From: Beta vulgaris subsp. vulgaris
Lineage: Eukaryota; Streptophyta; Magnoliopsida; Caryophyllales; Amaranthaceae
DNA: 64,000 nucleotides
Reading direction: 5' to 3'
Assembly (NCBI RefSeq): GCF_026745355.1
Contig: NC_079207.1
Coordinates: 40,023,396 to 40,087,395, forward strand
Under the pieces are notes generated by a model that worked only from the letters and a program-made list of their open reading frames with translations, was not told where the DNA came from and did not search any database. The translations under genes and the position numbers were made by a program. Positions 20,713 to 33,131 of this stretch are shown piece by piece. Numbering within the stretch: the stretch's first letter is position 1; each line of letters begins with the position of its first letter.

Positions 20713-22893
20713 AAAAGAGTTTCGTCCTCGAAACTGCAAAACAACCAAGAGACAAAAGAAAATACTTTAAATTAAGAACATTAAGAAAACAGAAATCGAT
20801 GGATTTTAGTTAGCTAAACAACCTTGCAGGTATAAAATTTGATAACTCAAATAATATATATTTTATTTTGGAAGACCAAAAGAGTTGTAGAGTAAAGGAG
20901 CACGGTAACAACAATTATTTTATAAAATGTGAAAGAACCAAAGACAAGTAGAAAGTTTTGGGTAACAACGTTTGCATAATAAACTATATGTAATTTTGCA
21001 AAAGAAGGAGGAATAAATATTTACGTAAAATTATAGAAGAATAAATCCGACCATACATAGATATTTTTTATTTTTTTTAGAAAAGAAACGAAGAAGAAAA
21101 AGTTCGTAAATAGATAGCCCAAACCAAGTTAAATAGAGGTAACCACACGGCTTATACTCCACTTAAAGAGATAAGAACACTTTAATAAAGAGTAGCTAGC
21201 TGCTTTATCAAAATAGCACTTACGAACACAAGTCATGACATATGTTATAAGAGCGCACGCCTCCTAAACATATATATGAAAATTAAAGTTCGCAAAAGAA
21301 ATTGAAAACTGTAAAATAAATTTCACAACGAAGAAACGCTAATAATAAATAGGCGATAAAGTAATAAATCATTAACAACAATTATAAAATTTGCCAAGTC
21401 GAAACAAATGTGCATGGAACTACCCATTGCAGCCTAGTATCAACAAAACAATATTTGAAAGCCAACTTATCAAATCGACATTAAAAGTTTACTGGAATCA
21501 CCCAATATAACCTTAATATCAACTGAAGAAAAAGAAACTAAATCAAAACAGATGAAATGTGTCAACTCATCAAATTGACATACAAGTCAAAGGAATCACC
21601 CATTATGACTTAATATCAACTCAAACAAGTTTAAAATCGAGACTTATCATATTGACATACAAGTCAAAGGAATCACCCCATTATGACTTAATATCAGCTC
21701 AAACAAGTTTAAAAATGTAGACTGAGTATATAAATTTCATTTTCAAAGAATACAAAACAGATCAGTCAAAACCAAAGAATTAAATAAGAAGTAAAACAAC
21801 CAAAATTTTGCTATGAAATGAGAAAGCAATAAATATTTAAACAAGAAACAACAAGTAGTAAACGATCAAGATCCTTTCACGCATTTGAGTTTGAAAAATA
21901 ATGCTAATAAGAAAAGTAAGTAAAGTAAAAGTTATTGGATGCTAACCTTTAAAACAAAATAGTTTGTGTCTACATTTCAATCTAACACCAAGACAACTCA
22001 TTAAAGTACTTTTATTTTCAAAGACTACAAAACTTATAACCATAATTAAAGGCTAAACAAGGATTAGCATGAAAATAAAAATATTAAAAGAAAAATATTT
22101 ATAAATATAGATGGTCAAAGACGGTAAGAGAAATTTGAAGAATATCTTGAAAGACAATTTCATAACCCCTTTTCTTTTACCAAACCATTATAAAACAATT
22201 GAAATTAAACTTTTTCAAAAAGAGTATATCAAATTTAACATTAACAATGAGAACATTTAACAATCAGAAAATAACTCTAATATGATTATGAAATATATTA
22301 AGTTCAAAGATCTAAAATATAATTTGGAATACAAACTCAAACTAGAAAGTTTTGTAAATAATAAAACAGATATATAGTACTCACATAAAAAGCAACACTT
22401 AATTTAAAAAAAAAAACAGAAGGTATATACTGTCTCACATAATAACATATACTATCAAGCAACTAGAAAATAAAATAAATGCAATGCAACACACAAGACT
22501 ATACTAAAATAAAATTAAAGTTTATCTTTAATTGAAAAACACAAAATAAATTAAACACACGACTAGACGGAGAAGGCTATAAATTACTTCGCTTTCGCTA
22601 CGCACTCTGATAAAAGAGAAAATAAATTACATGTAAGAGGTCCTGCAAATAAGATTAACAAACTTGGTACACTAATTCCACCAATAACACAAGTAACTAT
22701 ACATATAACATATGCTCCATAAGCATGAGAGCACACCACATTCCCATAAGGCTTCTTTTTACTTACTCTACCCATCATACTCTCATTATAGTGAAATTAC
22801 TAAACTTAATTCTAAACCAATTTTATATCCTATGGCCAACTAATAATTATAAAGAATTATTAGCAACTCTGTTTCAGAGTTTAGGAGCGTTTT
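20713..22893 (-). other. Internal region 1, non-coding, AT-rich
   Basis: 2.2 kb with no gag or pol. Near 21466-21722 there are three copies of an 80-110 bp repeat (CAAATTGACATACAAGTCAA ... CACCCATTATGACTTAATAT). One small frame next to the PBS (22778-22584) is described separately. Confidence 0.8.
22584..22778 (-). CDS. Small hydrophobic ORF near the PBS, internal region 1
   Basis: 64 codons, starting MMGRVSKKKPYG then a hydrophobic stretch (ICIVTCVIGG...LLILFAGPLTC) that could form one or two membrane helices. The only comparable frame in the second internal region (27813-27598) keeps the same start, with few changes, and ends 7 codons later. The two copies are too similar for this to prove selection. 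It is not a retroviral protein I know. Confidence 0.25.
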   Translation of the reverse strand: MMGRVSKKKPYGNVVCSHAYGAYVICIVTCVIGGISVPSLLILFAGPLTCNLFSLLSECVAKAK

Positions 22894-22905
22894 GCTCTGA
22901 TACCA
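22894..22905 (-). promoter_or_regulatory. Primer binding site, internal region 1
   Basis: TGGTATCAGAGC on the minus strand, two bases after the LTR end ...TTACA|GT. It matches the initiator-Met tRNA primer type, which is shared with copia and some Ty3/gypsy groups, so the parent family is not decided by it. Confidence 0.9.
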
Positions 22906-22907
22906 AC

Positions 22908-25758
22908 TGTAACACCCCATAATTTCAAAGCGGAAACGAAAGAAATAATAATAGTATTAATAGGACGATGGCGGAAACATCGTCTTCTATGAATGTCACT
23001 ACTACAAGAAATGCGATTACATAACTAAGTGATGAACCAACATAAGTAAATAGTATAAATAAATTAAATTAATTAGAGTAATAACAAAAAGAGATAATTA
23101 ACTCTTCAACTAACTAAAAATCTAGGCCTAAAACACCTAGCTTTTTAATGCCCACAACTCAACTCGAGCCCAAAACCAAAGGAGAAACCCATCAACATAA
23201 CCTGCAAAATATACAACAACTTCCACAATCAGTGGGGAGTAACTAGCAGTTCTCCCAGCTCAAATAGAAACAGATAATGAACTTAAAAGAAATTAGAAGC
23301 AACATCAAAGAACACATAATGCCAAACACCAACTCTCTATAAGATACAAACGACAACCATGCAACAAATGCGGTCAACGTTGCAAACAAATGCAACAAAT
23401 GCGGTCCACAAGCTCAAACATAACAGACCATACCGCCTGTGAGTAGACTCATTGGACCATGCCGCTCAAGGCCTACGTTGCATACTCGAGGAACCATACC
23501 GCCCTTTTCGAGTAGCCAACATATTCGAGGAACCATACCGCCCCTTTCGAATAGCTAAATTCTACGGATCATACCACCCGTAGTGAACCAATGGACCACC
23601 GCCCAAGGTTTAGTGACCAAATCCTAGGACCATACCGCCCTTAGGTTACAAGCATAAATTTCTAGGACCATACCGCCCTTAGAATAATCAAACGCAAGCT
23701 CCTTGAACCATACTGTTCATAGGATTTCCCAATGAAGACCTCTAGTTACATACCGTTCTTAGGATCATCACACAAATTCCTAGAACCATACCGTTCTTAG
23801 GATCACATATCTCTAGAACCATACCGTTCTTAGAATCATAACACAATCCTAGAACCATACCGTTCATAGGGTCAATCAAACACAAATTCCTAGGACCATG
23901 TCGTCATGGATCAATCAAACCAACCAAATACGATGTATACATCAGGTATACACAAGATCCATCTATTCCAACATTCAATTGTATACACGACAAGGTATAC
24001 AAGCAAAATTCATCTAATCCAACTTCAAATGTATACACAGAAGGTAACAAGCAAATCAAATCAACTAACCAACAAGGTTCAATCGTAGATATCACAACAA
24101 AGCATAAGCCATCAACCACTCCAACCAAAAACCATAGGCTCCCAACAACATAGGGCACATACCCTTAATGTAACACTTAAGTCGACCAAACAATACTCAA
24201 ACACCCTTAGTATACATATCTAGACCACTCAAGCAAAGGTACACAAGTGTAGACCAAAAGGAAACAAAACGCAACAGCACGACTCAAGAGGCAGACCCCT
24301 CGTCGCGAGGTGCGACGAGCATCGCGGGTCGCGACAGCCAGCCACCCGCCTACTCCTTCGAGGCTAGCACCAGCCACCCACGCCTACTCCAACCTCAATG
24401 ACACATCGACACACACGCCAAGCACTTCCAAAACATCCATACTTCACCAATAACAACAAGACAACTAAGATTCCAGACGCAATCCAAGTAAATCAACCAA
24501 AACTTATTCTAACACACTTAGCATACATGCCTAACACAACACCAATCATCCTCACATGAGGCTAAATCTCATCAACAACGACAACTTCTCAAAATCCAAA
24601 GATAACCCAAGTGAACCAATGAATCAATTTAACCACAAAACAACAAGGATACAACTAATCAAAAAACTTAACAAGATGATTATAGTAGCAATCCAAGGTA
24701 TGAAAACAACACCAAAACCATGAAACTACATGTAACTTCAATCATAAAATCCTCTAAGTTCCACCTAGCATGATACTAGTTCTCTAAAGCGATTGTAACA
24801 ACCTAAGTTCACAATCTATTCTCTATCGAACTAGAATAAAGCTAGTTACCTTTTTCTTGAATGTTAAAACTCTTATTTTGCACTGCTCTGCTCCGATCAT
24901 GATTTCCGGTGATCAAATGCTCGAATTGCAAATCTCTCCGGTCAAAGTACATAACAAGATGTTATCAATGTTCTGTCCAAATTTGAAGACAATCCAACGG
25001 TTTGATCTCCGGATATAGTTATTTTCGTGAAGGTGCGACAAGGAACAAAAACCGGATGACTCGTCTGATTGCAACGAACACTGCAGTCGCGTCTTCCCCT
25101 TTCTTCAAAAAAAATTATACCAGAGCAATATCTTTCCGAGTAGATAGATTTTGACTACTCACACGCTCAATTCGATAAGAAAGAAGGAGATATGATGCAA
25201 AGAAAATGGGTGTGCAGAAATGGACGAAAACCGAGAAGAGAGAAGAATCTTTCTCTTCCTCTCTAATGGTTGGACGAGAATGGGGGTTACAATGCAGCGC
25301 CTCATCTGATTAATAACCTTATAAAGCAAAGGTTTAAAGGTGATTATGAAGGTGGATTAATGGGAATTAAATAGGGAGTTACAAGAGACTCAAAGGTTAG
25401 CTTCATAAGCACGCACCAAAACTCTTCATCCTCCACAATAATTGCTAATTTTGGCTAGCATGACACGCCACATGCAATGCAACATTTCATCACCCAATTA
25501 GTCGGTCCAACAACGTTACAAAAATGCTACGCGATAAAACGGATTAAACACCCAAATAAATACGAAACTAATATAACAATTAAATAAATATCTAACACTT
25601 AAAATAAATATATAAATAATCACAACATAATATATATACAATTTTCATAACATGTTCCAAATAATTCAAATAATAAATAATTATTTTTATAAAAAGAAAA
25701 TACCATTTTAAAATAAACAAACACCAAAAATAAAGGGTCAAAATTACGGGGTGTTACA
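22908..25758 (-). repeat. LTR 2 (shared middle LTR)
   Basis: 2851 bp, shorter than LTR 1 and 3 because of many scattered 1-5 base deletions from about 23560 onwards. It keeps the hairpin array (23420-23912), and here the arms CTACGG/CCGTAG and TATTCGA/TCGAATA pair perfectly. It also has the GC-rich hairpin CTCGTCGC...GCGACGAG at about 24299-24319. It serves as 3' LTR of one unit and 5' LTR of the next. Confidence 0.9.
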
Positions 25759-27942
25759 ATCACTCCCCCTTAAAAGAGTTTCGTCCTCGAAACTGCAAAA
25801 CAACCAAGAGACAAAAGAAAATACTTAAATTAAGAACATTAAGAAAACAAAAATCGATGGATTTTAGTTAACTAAACAACCTTGCAGGTATAAAATTTGA
25901 TAACTCAAATAATATATATTTTATTTTGGAAGACCAAAAGAGTTGTAGAGTAAAGGACACGGTAACAACAATTATTTTATAAAATGTGAAAGAACCAAAG
26001 ACAAGTAGAAAGTTTTGGGTAACAACGTTTGCATAATAAACTATATGTAATTTTGCAAAAGGAGGAATAAATATTTATGTAAAATTATAGAAGAATAAAT
26101 CCGACCATACATAGATATATATATTTTTTTTAGAAAAGAAACGAAGAAGAAAAAGTTCGTAAATAGATAGCCCGAACCAATTTCAATAGAGGTAACCACA
26201 CGGCTTATACTCCACTTAAAGAGATAAGAACACTTTCATAAAGAGTAGCTAGCTGCTTTATTCAAAATAGCACTTACGAACACAAGTCATGACATATGTT
26301 ATAAGAGCGTACGCCTCCTAAACATATATATAAAATTAAAGTTCGCAAAAGAAATTGAAAACTGTTAAAATAAATTTCACAACGAAGAAACGCTAATAAT
26401 AAATAGGCGATAAAGTAATAAATCATTAACAACAATTATAAAATTTGCCAAGTCGAAACAAATGTGCATGGAACCACCCATTGCAGCCTAGTATCAACAA
26501 AACAATATTTGAAAGCCAACTTATCAAATCGACATTAAAAGTTTACTGGAATCACCCAATATAAACTTAATATAACCTGAAAAAAAAGAAACTAAATCAA
26601 AACAGATGAAATGTGTCAACTCATCAAATTGACATACAAGTCAAAGGAATCACCCATTATGACTTAATATCAACTCAAACAAGTTTAAAATCGAGACTTA
26701 TCAAATTGACATACAAGTCAAAGGAATCACCCATTATGACTTAATACATCCTCAAACAAGTTTAAAAATTAGACTGAGTATATAAATTTCGTTTTCAAAG
26801 ATAAAAACAGATCAGTCAAAACCAAAGAATTAAATAAGAAGAAAAACAACCAAAATTTTGCTATGAAATGAGAAAGCATAAATATTTAAACAAGAAAAAC
26901 AAGTAGTAAACGAAGATCCTTTCACGCATTTGAGTTTGAAAAATAATGCTAATAAGAAAAGTAAGTAAAGTAAATAGTTATGATGCTAACCTTTAAAACA
27001 AAATAGTTTGTGTCTACATTTCAATCTAACACCAAGACAACTCATTAAAGTACTTTTATTTTCAAAGACTACAAAACTTATAACCATAATTAAAGGCTAA
27101 ACAAGGATTAGCATGAAAAATAAAAATATTAAAAGAAAAATATTTATAATATAGATGGTCAAAGACGGTAAGAGAAATTTGAAGAATATCTTGAAAGACA
27201 ATTTCATAACCCCTTTTCTTTTACCAAACCATTATAAAACAATTGAAATTAAACTTTTTCAAAAGAGTATATCAAAATATTAACAATGAGAAAATTTGAC
27301 AATCAGAAAATAACTCTAATATGGTTATGAAATATATTAAGTTCAAAGATCTAAAATATAATTTGGAATACAAACTCAACCTAGAAAGTTTTGTAAAGAA
27401 TAAAACAGATATATAGTACTCACATAAAAAGAAACACTTAATTTTTAAAAAAAAGAACAGAAGGTATATACTATCTCACAATATAACATATACTATCAAG
27501 CAACTAGCAAATAAAATAAATGCAATGCAACACAAGACTATATAAATAAAATTAAAGTTTATCTTTAATTGAAAACACAAAATAATTAAACACACGACTA
27601 GACGGAGAAAAGGCTATAATTATTCGCTTTCGCTGCGCACTCTGATAAAAGAGAAAATAAATTACATGTAAGAGGTCCTGCAAATAAGATTAACAAACTT
27701 GGTACACTAATTCCACCAATAACACAAGTAACTATACATATAACATATGTTCCATAAGCATGAGAGCACACCACATTCCCATAAGGCTTCTTTTTACTTA
27801 CTCTACCCATCATACTCTCATTATAGTGAAATTAATAAACTTAATTCTAAACCAATTTTATATCCTATGGCCAACTAATAATTCTAAAGAATTATTAGCA
27901 ACTCTGTTTCAGAGTTTAGGAGCGTTTTGCTCTGATACCAAC
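25759..27942 (-). other. Internal region 2, non-coding
   Basis: It is colinear with internal region 1, with scattered single-base deletions. The PPT is at 25759-25772 and the PBS TGGTATCAGAGC at about 27929-27940 on the minus strand. There is no gag or pol. Confidence 0.85.
27598..27813 (-). CDS. Small hydrophobic ORF near the PBS, internal region 2
   Basis: 71 codons, colinear with the frame at 22778-22584 but with a different C-terminus because of small indels. Coding status is unproven. Confidence 0.25.
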   Translation of the reverse strand: MMGRVSKKKPYGNVVCSHAYGTYVICIVTCVIGGISVPSLLILFAGPLTCNLFSLLSECAAKANNYSLFSV

Positions 27943-30855
27943 TGTAGCACCCCAAAATTTCAAAGCGAAAACGAAAGAAATAATAATAGTATTAATAGTA
28001 CGATGGCGGAAACATCGTATTCTATGAATGTCACTACTACAAGAAATGCGATTATATAACTAAGTGATAAACCAACATAAGTAAATAGTATAAAAAAATA
28101 AAATTAATTAGAGTAATAACAAAAAGAGAAAACTAACTCTTCAACTAACTAAAAGTCTAGGCCTAAAACACCTAGCTTTTTAATGCTCACAACTCAACTC
28201 GAGCCCAAAACCAAAGGAGAAACCCATCAACATAACCTGCAAAATATACAACAACTTCCACAATCAATGGGGACTAACTAGCAGTTCTCCCAGCTCAAAT
28301 AGAAACAGATAATGAACTTAAAAGAAATTAGAAGCAACATCAAAGAACACATAATGCCAAACACCAACTCGCTATAAGATACGAACGACAACCATGCAAC
28401 AAATGCGGTCAACGTTGCAAATAAATGCAACAAATGCGGTCCACAAGCTCAAACATAACAGACCTTACCACCTGTGAGTAGACTCATTAGACCATGCCGT
28501 CCAAGGCCTACGTTGCATACTCGAGGAACCATACCGCCCTTTTCGAGTAGCCAGCATATTCGAGGAACCATACCGCCCTTTTCGAATAGCTAAATTCTAC
28601 GGATCATACCACCCGTAGTGAACCAATGGACCATACCGCCCAAAGTTAAGTGACGAAATCCTAGGACCATACCGCCCTTAGGTTAACAAGCATAAATTTC
28701 TAGGACCATACCGCCCTTAGAATAATCAAACGCAAACTCCTTGAACCATACCATTCATAGGATTTCCCAATGAAGACCTCTAGAACCATACCGTTCTTAG
28801 GATCATCACACAAATTCCTAGAACCATACCGTCCTTAGGATCACATATCTCTAGAACCATACCGTTCTTAGAATCAGCTAACACAAATTCCTAGAACCAT
28901 ACCGTTCATAGGGTCAATCAAACACAAATTCATAGGACCATGCCGTCCATAGGATCAATCAAACCCAACCAAATACGATGTATACACGACAAGGTATACA
29001 CAAGATCCATCTATTCCAACATTCAATTGTATACACGACAAGGTATACAAGCAAAATTCATCTAATCCAACATTCAAATGTATACACAGCAAGGTATACA
29101 AGCAAATCAAATCCACCTAACCAACAAGGTTCAATCGTGAGAATACACAACAAAGCATAAGCCATCAACGCACTCCAAACCAAATAACCATAGGATTCCC
29201 AACAACATAGGGCACATACCCTTGATGTAACACTTAAGTCGACCAAACAATACTCAAACACCCTTAGTATACACATCTAAGACCACTCAAGAAAAGGTAC
29301 ACAAGTTGTAGACCAAAAGGAAACAAAAATGCAACAGCACGACTCAAGAGGCAGACCCCTTGTCGCGAGGTGCGACGAGCATCGCGGGTCGCGACAGCCT
29401 GCCACCCACACCAACTCCTTCGTGGCTAGCACCAGCCACCCATGCCTACTCCAACCTCAATGACACATCGACACACACGCCAAGCACTTCCACAAACATC
29501 CATACTTCACCAATAACAACAACGACAACTAAGATTCCAAGATGCAATCCAAGTAAATCAACCAAAACTTATTCTAACACACTTAGCATACATGCCTAAC
29601 ACAACACCAATCATTCTCACATGAGGCTAAATCTCATCAACAACGACAACTTCTCAAAATCCAAAGATAAAACAAGTGAACCAATGAATCTATTTAACCA
29701 CAACAACAATAAGGATACAACTAATCAATAAAACTTAACAAGATGATTATAGTAGCAATCCAAGGTATGAAAACAACACCAACAACCATGAAACTACATG
29801 TAACTTCAATCATAAAATCCTCTAAGTTCCACCTAGCATGATACTACGTTCTCTAAAGCGATTCTAACAACCTAAGTTCACAATCTATTCTGTATCGAAC
29901 TAGAATAACGCTAGTTACCTTTTTCTTGAATGTTGAAAACTCTTATTTTGCACTCCTCTGCTCCGGTCATGATTTCCGGTGATCAAAAGCTCAAATTCTA
30001 AATCTCTTCGGTCAAAGTAAAGAACAAGATGTTATCAATGTTTTGTCCGAATTTAAAGACGATCCAACGGTTAGATCTCCGGCTATGGTTATTTTTGTGA
30101 TGGTGCGACAAGGAACAAATACCGGATGACTCGTCTGATTGCAACGAAAACTTCAGTCGCGTCTTCCCCTTTCTTCAGAAACAAATTATACCACGAGCAA
30201 GATCTTTCCGAGTAGATAGATTTTGACTACTAACACGCTCAATTCGGATAAGAAACGAAGGAGATATGATGCAAAGAAAATGTGTGTGCAGAAATGGACG
30301 AAAACCGAGAAGAGAGAAGAATTCTTTCTCTTCCTCTCTAACGGTTGGACGAGAATGGGGGTTACAATGCAGCAGCCTCATCCGATTAATAACCTTATAA
30401 AGCAAAGGTTTAAAGGTGATTATGAAGGTGGATTAATGGGGAATTAAATAGGGAGTTACAAGAGACTCATTGGTTAACTTCATAAGCACGCACCAAAATT
30501 CTTCATCCTCCTCACATAATTGCTAATTTTTGGCTAGCATGAGACGCCACATGCAATGCAACATTTCATCACCCAATTAGTCGGTCCAACAACGTTACAA
30601 AAATGCTACGCGATAAAACCGTATTCTAAACACCCAAATAAATAACGAAACTAATATAACAACTTAAAATAAATATCTAACAACTTAAAAAAAATATATA
30701 TAAATATATCACAACATATAAATATATATACACATTTTCATAACATGTTCCAAAATAATTCAAATATAAATCAATTACTTTCATGAAAAGAAAAAATACC
30801 ATTTTAAAATAAACAAACACCAAAAAATAAAGGGTCAAAATTACGGGGTGTTACA
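27943..30855 (-). repeat. LTR 3 (5' LTR)
   Basis: 2913 bp, closer in indel pattern to LTR 1 than to LTR 2. The hairpin array is at about 28457-28955 and the TGTATAC hairpins at 28979-29101. The terminal TGTAGCACCCC has one substitution relative to the other LTRs. Confidence 0.9.
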
Positions 30856-31017
30856 ACAACTACCAAAGCAGAGATTGACAAGGTAAATCAGATTTAAAAT
30901 TTGAGGTACAAGTAATTACAGGATTGATTCCAAATACTTGGAGACTAACTACAGCAGAAATTATGTATGCCAACATGATCTCAGATGACACAAAGGAGAA
31001 GAGGAGCATAAGCGCAC

Positions 31018-31142
31018 CCGACGAGGTGCAGAAACTAGGATGTCCTCTTCTGTATCTCTGTGAATAAAATTGTCGTCACATGAGCCATAAACTGTACTTT
31101 CATGGTCCCATGAAGGAAATGGGACATCAATTGTGGGATTTT
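31018..31142 (-). CDS. CAPH: CAP-H internal exon
   Basis: 125 bp; acceptor CTAAG|AAAATCCC and donor CGTCGG|GTGCGC. It reads in phase with both neighbours (VPFPSWDHESTVYG ... EEDILVSAPRR). The PSW-D-x-ES segment followed by an acidic linker fits CAP-H before its C-terminal domain. Confidence 0.75.
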
Positions 31143-31504
31143 CTTAGTTACTTCTCAATATGTAGTTAAAAAATATCAACGTTTCATAATTTTACTAACA
31201 AGTAACAAGTACATAAAGATATTAATAGTCAAAACGTGCACAGAGAGCAGTAAAACTGCAACCGTGAAGAGCAGCGGGATAGTTCAAACGCTAATTATCA
31301 AAGTTGTGTGTTAGCAATCATGAAAAGTTATGCAATTTTTGAAGAACAGAGGAAGTAATTAACTATCACTCTATCAGCATATATAAGCCATCAACATGAC
31401 AAAATACTAACTCTAGGAAGATCATGAAGGTTATTCATAACTCACAAGGAATAGTGTATGAACTGTAAATCAAAAGCAAAGGTCTCTTGGCGAAGATTTC
31501 ACAC

Positions 31505-31532
31505 CTGAAACTTTTCTGATTTTACCTAGGTA
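31505..31532 (-). CDS. CAPH: CAP-H small exon
   Basis: 28 bp; acceptor TTGCAG|TACC and donor TTTCAG|GTGTG, coding YLGKIRKVS plus one base that completes a Glu codon with the next exon. It was chosen because the phase and the basic L-G-x-x-R-K motif fit CAP-H. A very short exon is easily mis-called. Confidence 0.55.
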
Positions 31533-32145
31533 CTGCAATATATGCACATAAAATTAATTAACTAGTGTACAAGAAAATTTTGCACAAGGAAATTAATCAA
31601 ATCTAATGCATTAGTAGGTGAAATAGGTTGATGTCTACTTCAAAGCTCATAGCCATAATAAGTCAAAGATCAAAACTTTGTCAATCTAAGACCTAGTTGC
31701 CAAACTACATTGAACAAACCATGAGGCGAGCACAGAGCCACAAAGCCGGCTTGCTGTTAACAGTTCAATAATTAGCAGGAGATATGAAGCATAATATTTC
31801 CTTTGGAAGAAAACAAACTATTAAGTTGCAGTGAGATTTTAATTACCCAGGCATTATCTTATGCATCATTAGAAAAACTTTTTTTCAATCCAGTAAGAGC
31901 ACACTGCATCATTAGAAAACCCTTTAAAACAATCTATACCATTATGGCTCTAGCGAAATCAGATTTTTTAGTTTCATGGAGGGGTAAAACCACCAAGTTA
32001 ATGAGCTATCCAATTAGCCCTAATCTTAGCTTCAACTATGAATGGTCATATTGCTTCAAACTATTCATATGCTATACCAATTGCAATCCAGAAATTGCTA
32101 GCCAAACACAATCTACCACATTCAGATTTCAGATCATTGTTAAAA
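31533..32145. other. Intron-like AT-rich DNA
   Basis: Probably CAP-H intron. No further exon could be matched. A 119-codon plus-strand frame (31803-32162) has no recognisable domain and runs into the mariner terminus. Confidence 0.35.
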
Positions 32146-32567
32146 TACTCCCTCCGTCCTAATTTATTTGTTATATTTATTTTTTCACACAGACCAAGAA
32201 AACAGTGGTGGCCCATTGTGCACAGGGTGTTTTAATGAAAATGTTAGGGTATTAATTAGTTGTTGAGAAGGGTGATTAAAAGGCAAAAAAAAGGGGGGAC
32301 TTGGCCCACATGTGTAAATCTGGCGCCACTTTTTATTAAAGAGTGGGAGTTCTTTTCCCTCCAAAATTTCAGAACATGTATAAGAATAAAATTTCAGTTA
32401 CAAATATACAACCAAAGGAGAATATATTTTCCCCTCCAAAATTTCAGAGAAAACTATACAGAACATGGGTTGAAATTTTTCCCCAAAAATTTAACAATCA
32501 AAATTCAAAATTTAGGGGGAATTGAAATTTCCCCCAAAAACTTGAAAAAGAAATTCAGACTTAAAGG

Positions 32568-32580
32568 GGACTATATATAC
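32568..32580 (+). promoter_or_regulatory. Candidate TATA box
   Basis: GACTATATATACA, about 240 bp upstream of the ORF at 32808, with a CACCACCA-rich leader in between. The spacing is compatible with a plant promoter and an untranslated leader. Confidence 0.35.
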
Positions 32581-32807
32581 AGGACCATTTTGCATTTGAG
32601 AGAATTTCACCACCATAATCTCATCTTTGAGCATTTCACCACCAAGACCATCAAAGACAGCATCCAACCACCCAATTTCTTTTGGTGGGGGGGGGGGGGG
32701 AGGGGTTTGGGGTAGATTCACTCTCAGAATATTCAACATTGAGTGTATTATAGTGCCATTTCTAATTTAAAAGCTTCACTTAAGGAAAGTGTTGAATCAT
32801 TCTCAGC

Positions 32808-33131
32808 TTGAACATGTCCGACATCCATAGCTTAGCTATGGCCCCCCTAGACAGTTCTACTGATAACACCTCAACACCATCCCCATCAGCTCAACCCATA
32901 CCACAAAATCAACTACATTTTGATCTCAATCATCCACTGCCAGAACCAAATGCAGAGTCAGAACCACATCCACAACCACTGCCAGAGGTCTTTGATCTTA
33001 ACAAACCACCAGTAGCTATAACTCGAGAAGAACAACAAGAGTTGTTCACTGAAATAGAACAACAAGTAAATGGTTATGAGGAGTTAGTTGCTGAGTGGTT
33101 AGATGATGACTCAGATGTCCAAGTCACATAA
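32808..33131 (+). CDS. 107-aa acidic FDLN-motif protein in the mariner-ended element
   Basis: The ATG at 32808 is followed by a second Met codon at 32814 (MNMSD). The protein is rich in Pro, Ser, Glu and Asn, has two FDLN motifs (HFDLNHPLPEP and VFDLNKPPVA), a predicted helix (EEQQELFTEIEQQVNGYEEL) and an acidic tail ending DDDSDVQVT. DLN boxes (LxLxL/DLN type) in plant proteins can act as EAR-like repressor motifs; plant MLE transposases often begin with a similar FDLN-rich segment. I infer a truncated MLE N-terminus or an independent small protein. No DNA-binding or catalytic domain is present. Confidence 0.4.
   Translation: MNMSDIHSLAMAPLDSSTDNTSTPSPSAQPIPQNQLHFDLNHPLPEPNAESEPHPQPLPEVFDLNKPPVAITREEQQELFTEIEQQVNGYEELVAEWLDDDSDVQVT

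Larger units (their letters stand above)
17737..30855 (-). mobile_element. Tandem LTR-internal-LTR-internal-LTR non-coding retrotransposon (LARD-like)
   Basis: There are three LTRs (17737-20699, 22908-25758, 27943-30855; 2963, 2851 and 2913 bp), each TGTAACACCCC...GGGGTGTTACA on the plus strand (TGTAGCACCCC at the third). They separate two internal regions of 2208 and 2184 bp. Each internal region has an initiator-Met PBS (TGGTATCAGAGC, minus strand) next to one LTR and a purine-rich PPT next to the other, so the element reads leftwards. One TSD, ACAAC, flanks the whole array (17732-17736 and 30856-30860), and none lies between units. There is no gag or pol. It is larger than a TRIM and fits a large retrotransposon derivative that relies on another element's proteins. 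It lies in a CAP-H intron that would otherwise be about 210 bp. Confidence 0.92.
15989..31532 (-). pseudogene. CAPH: Condensin subunit CAP-H (barren), C-terminal exons, broken by CACTA
   Basis: Four minus-strand exons join in phase: 31532-31505, 31142-31018, 17679-17569 and 16180-15989. The product reads LGKIRKVSENPTIDVPFPSW..., then DTEEDILVSAPRR, then VGYDETSKQVDIHVLKETL, then SFRHILTAFPDGC and DISLHLCFICLLHLANE. The last three segments match, from memory, the C-terminal end of plant CAP-H/NCAPH, the kleisin subunit of condensin I, whose C-terminal winged helix binds an SMC head during mitotic chromosome compaction. A CACTA element ends inside the last exon, so the final residues are replaced by element sequence. 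A 13 kb retrotransposon array sits in the 31018-17679 intron. No earlier exon was found between 31533 and 36650. It may be a relic or the 3' part of a longer gene. Confidence 0.8.
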
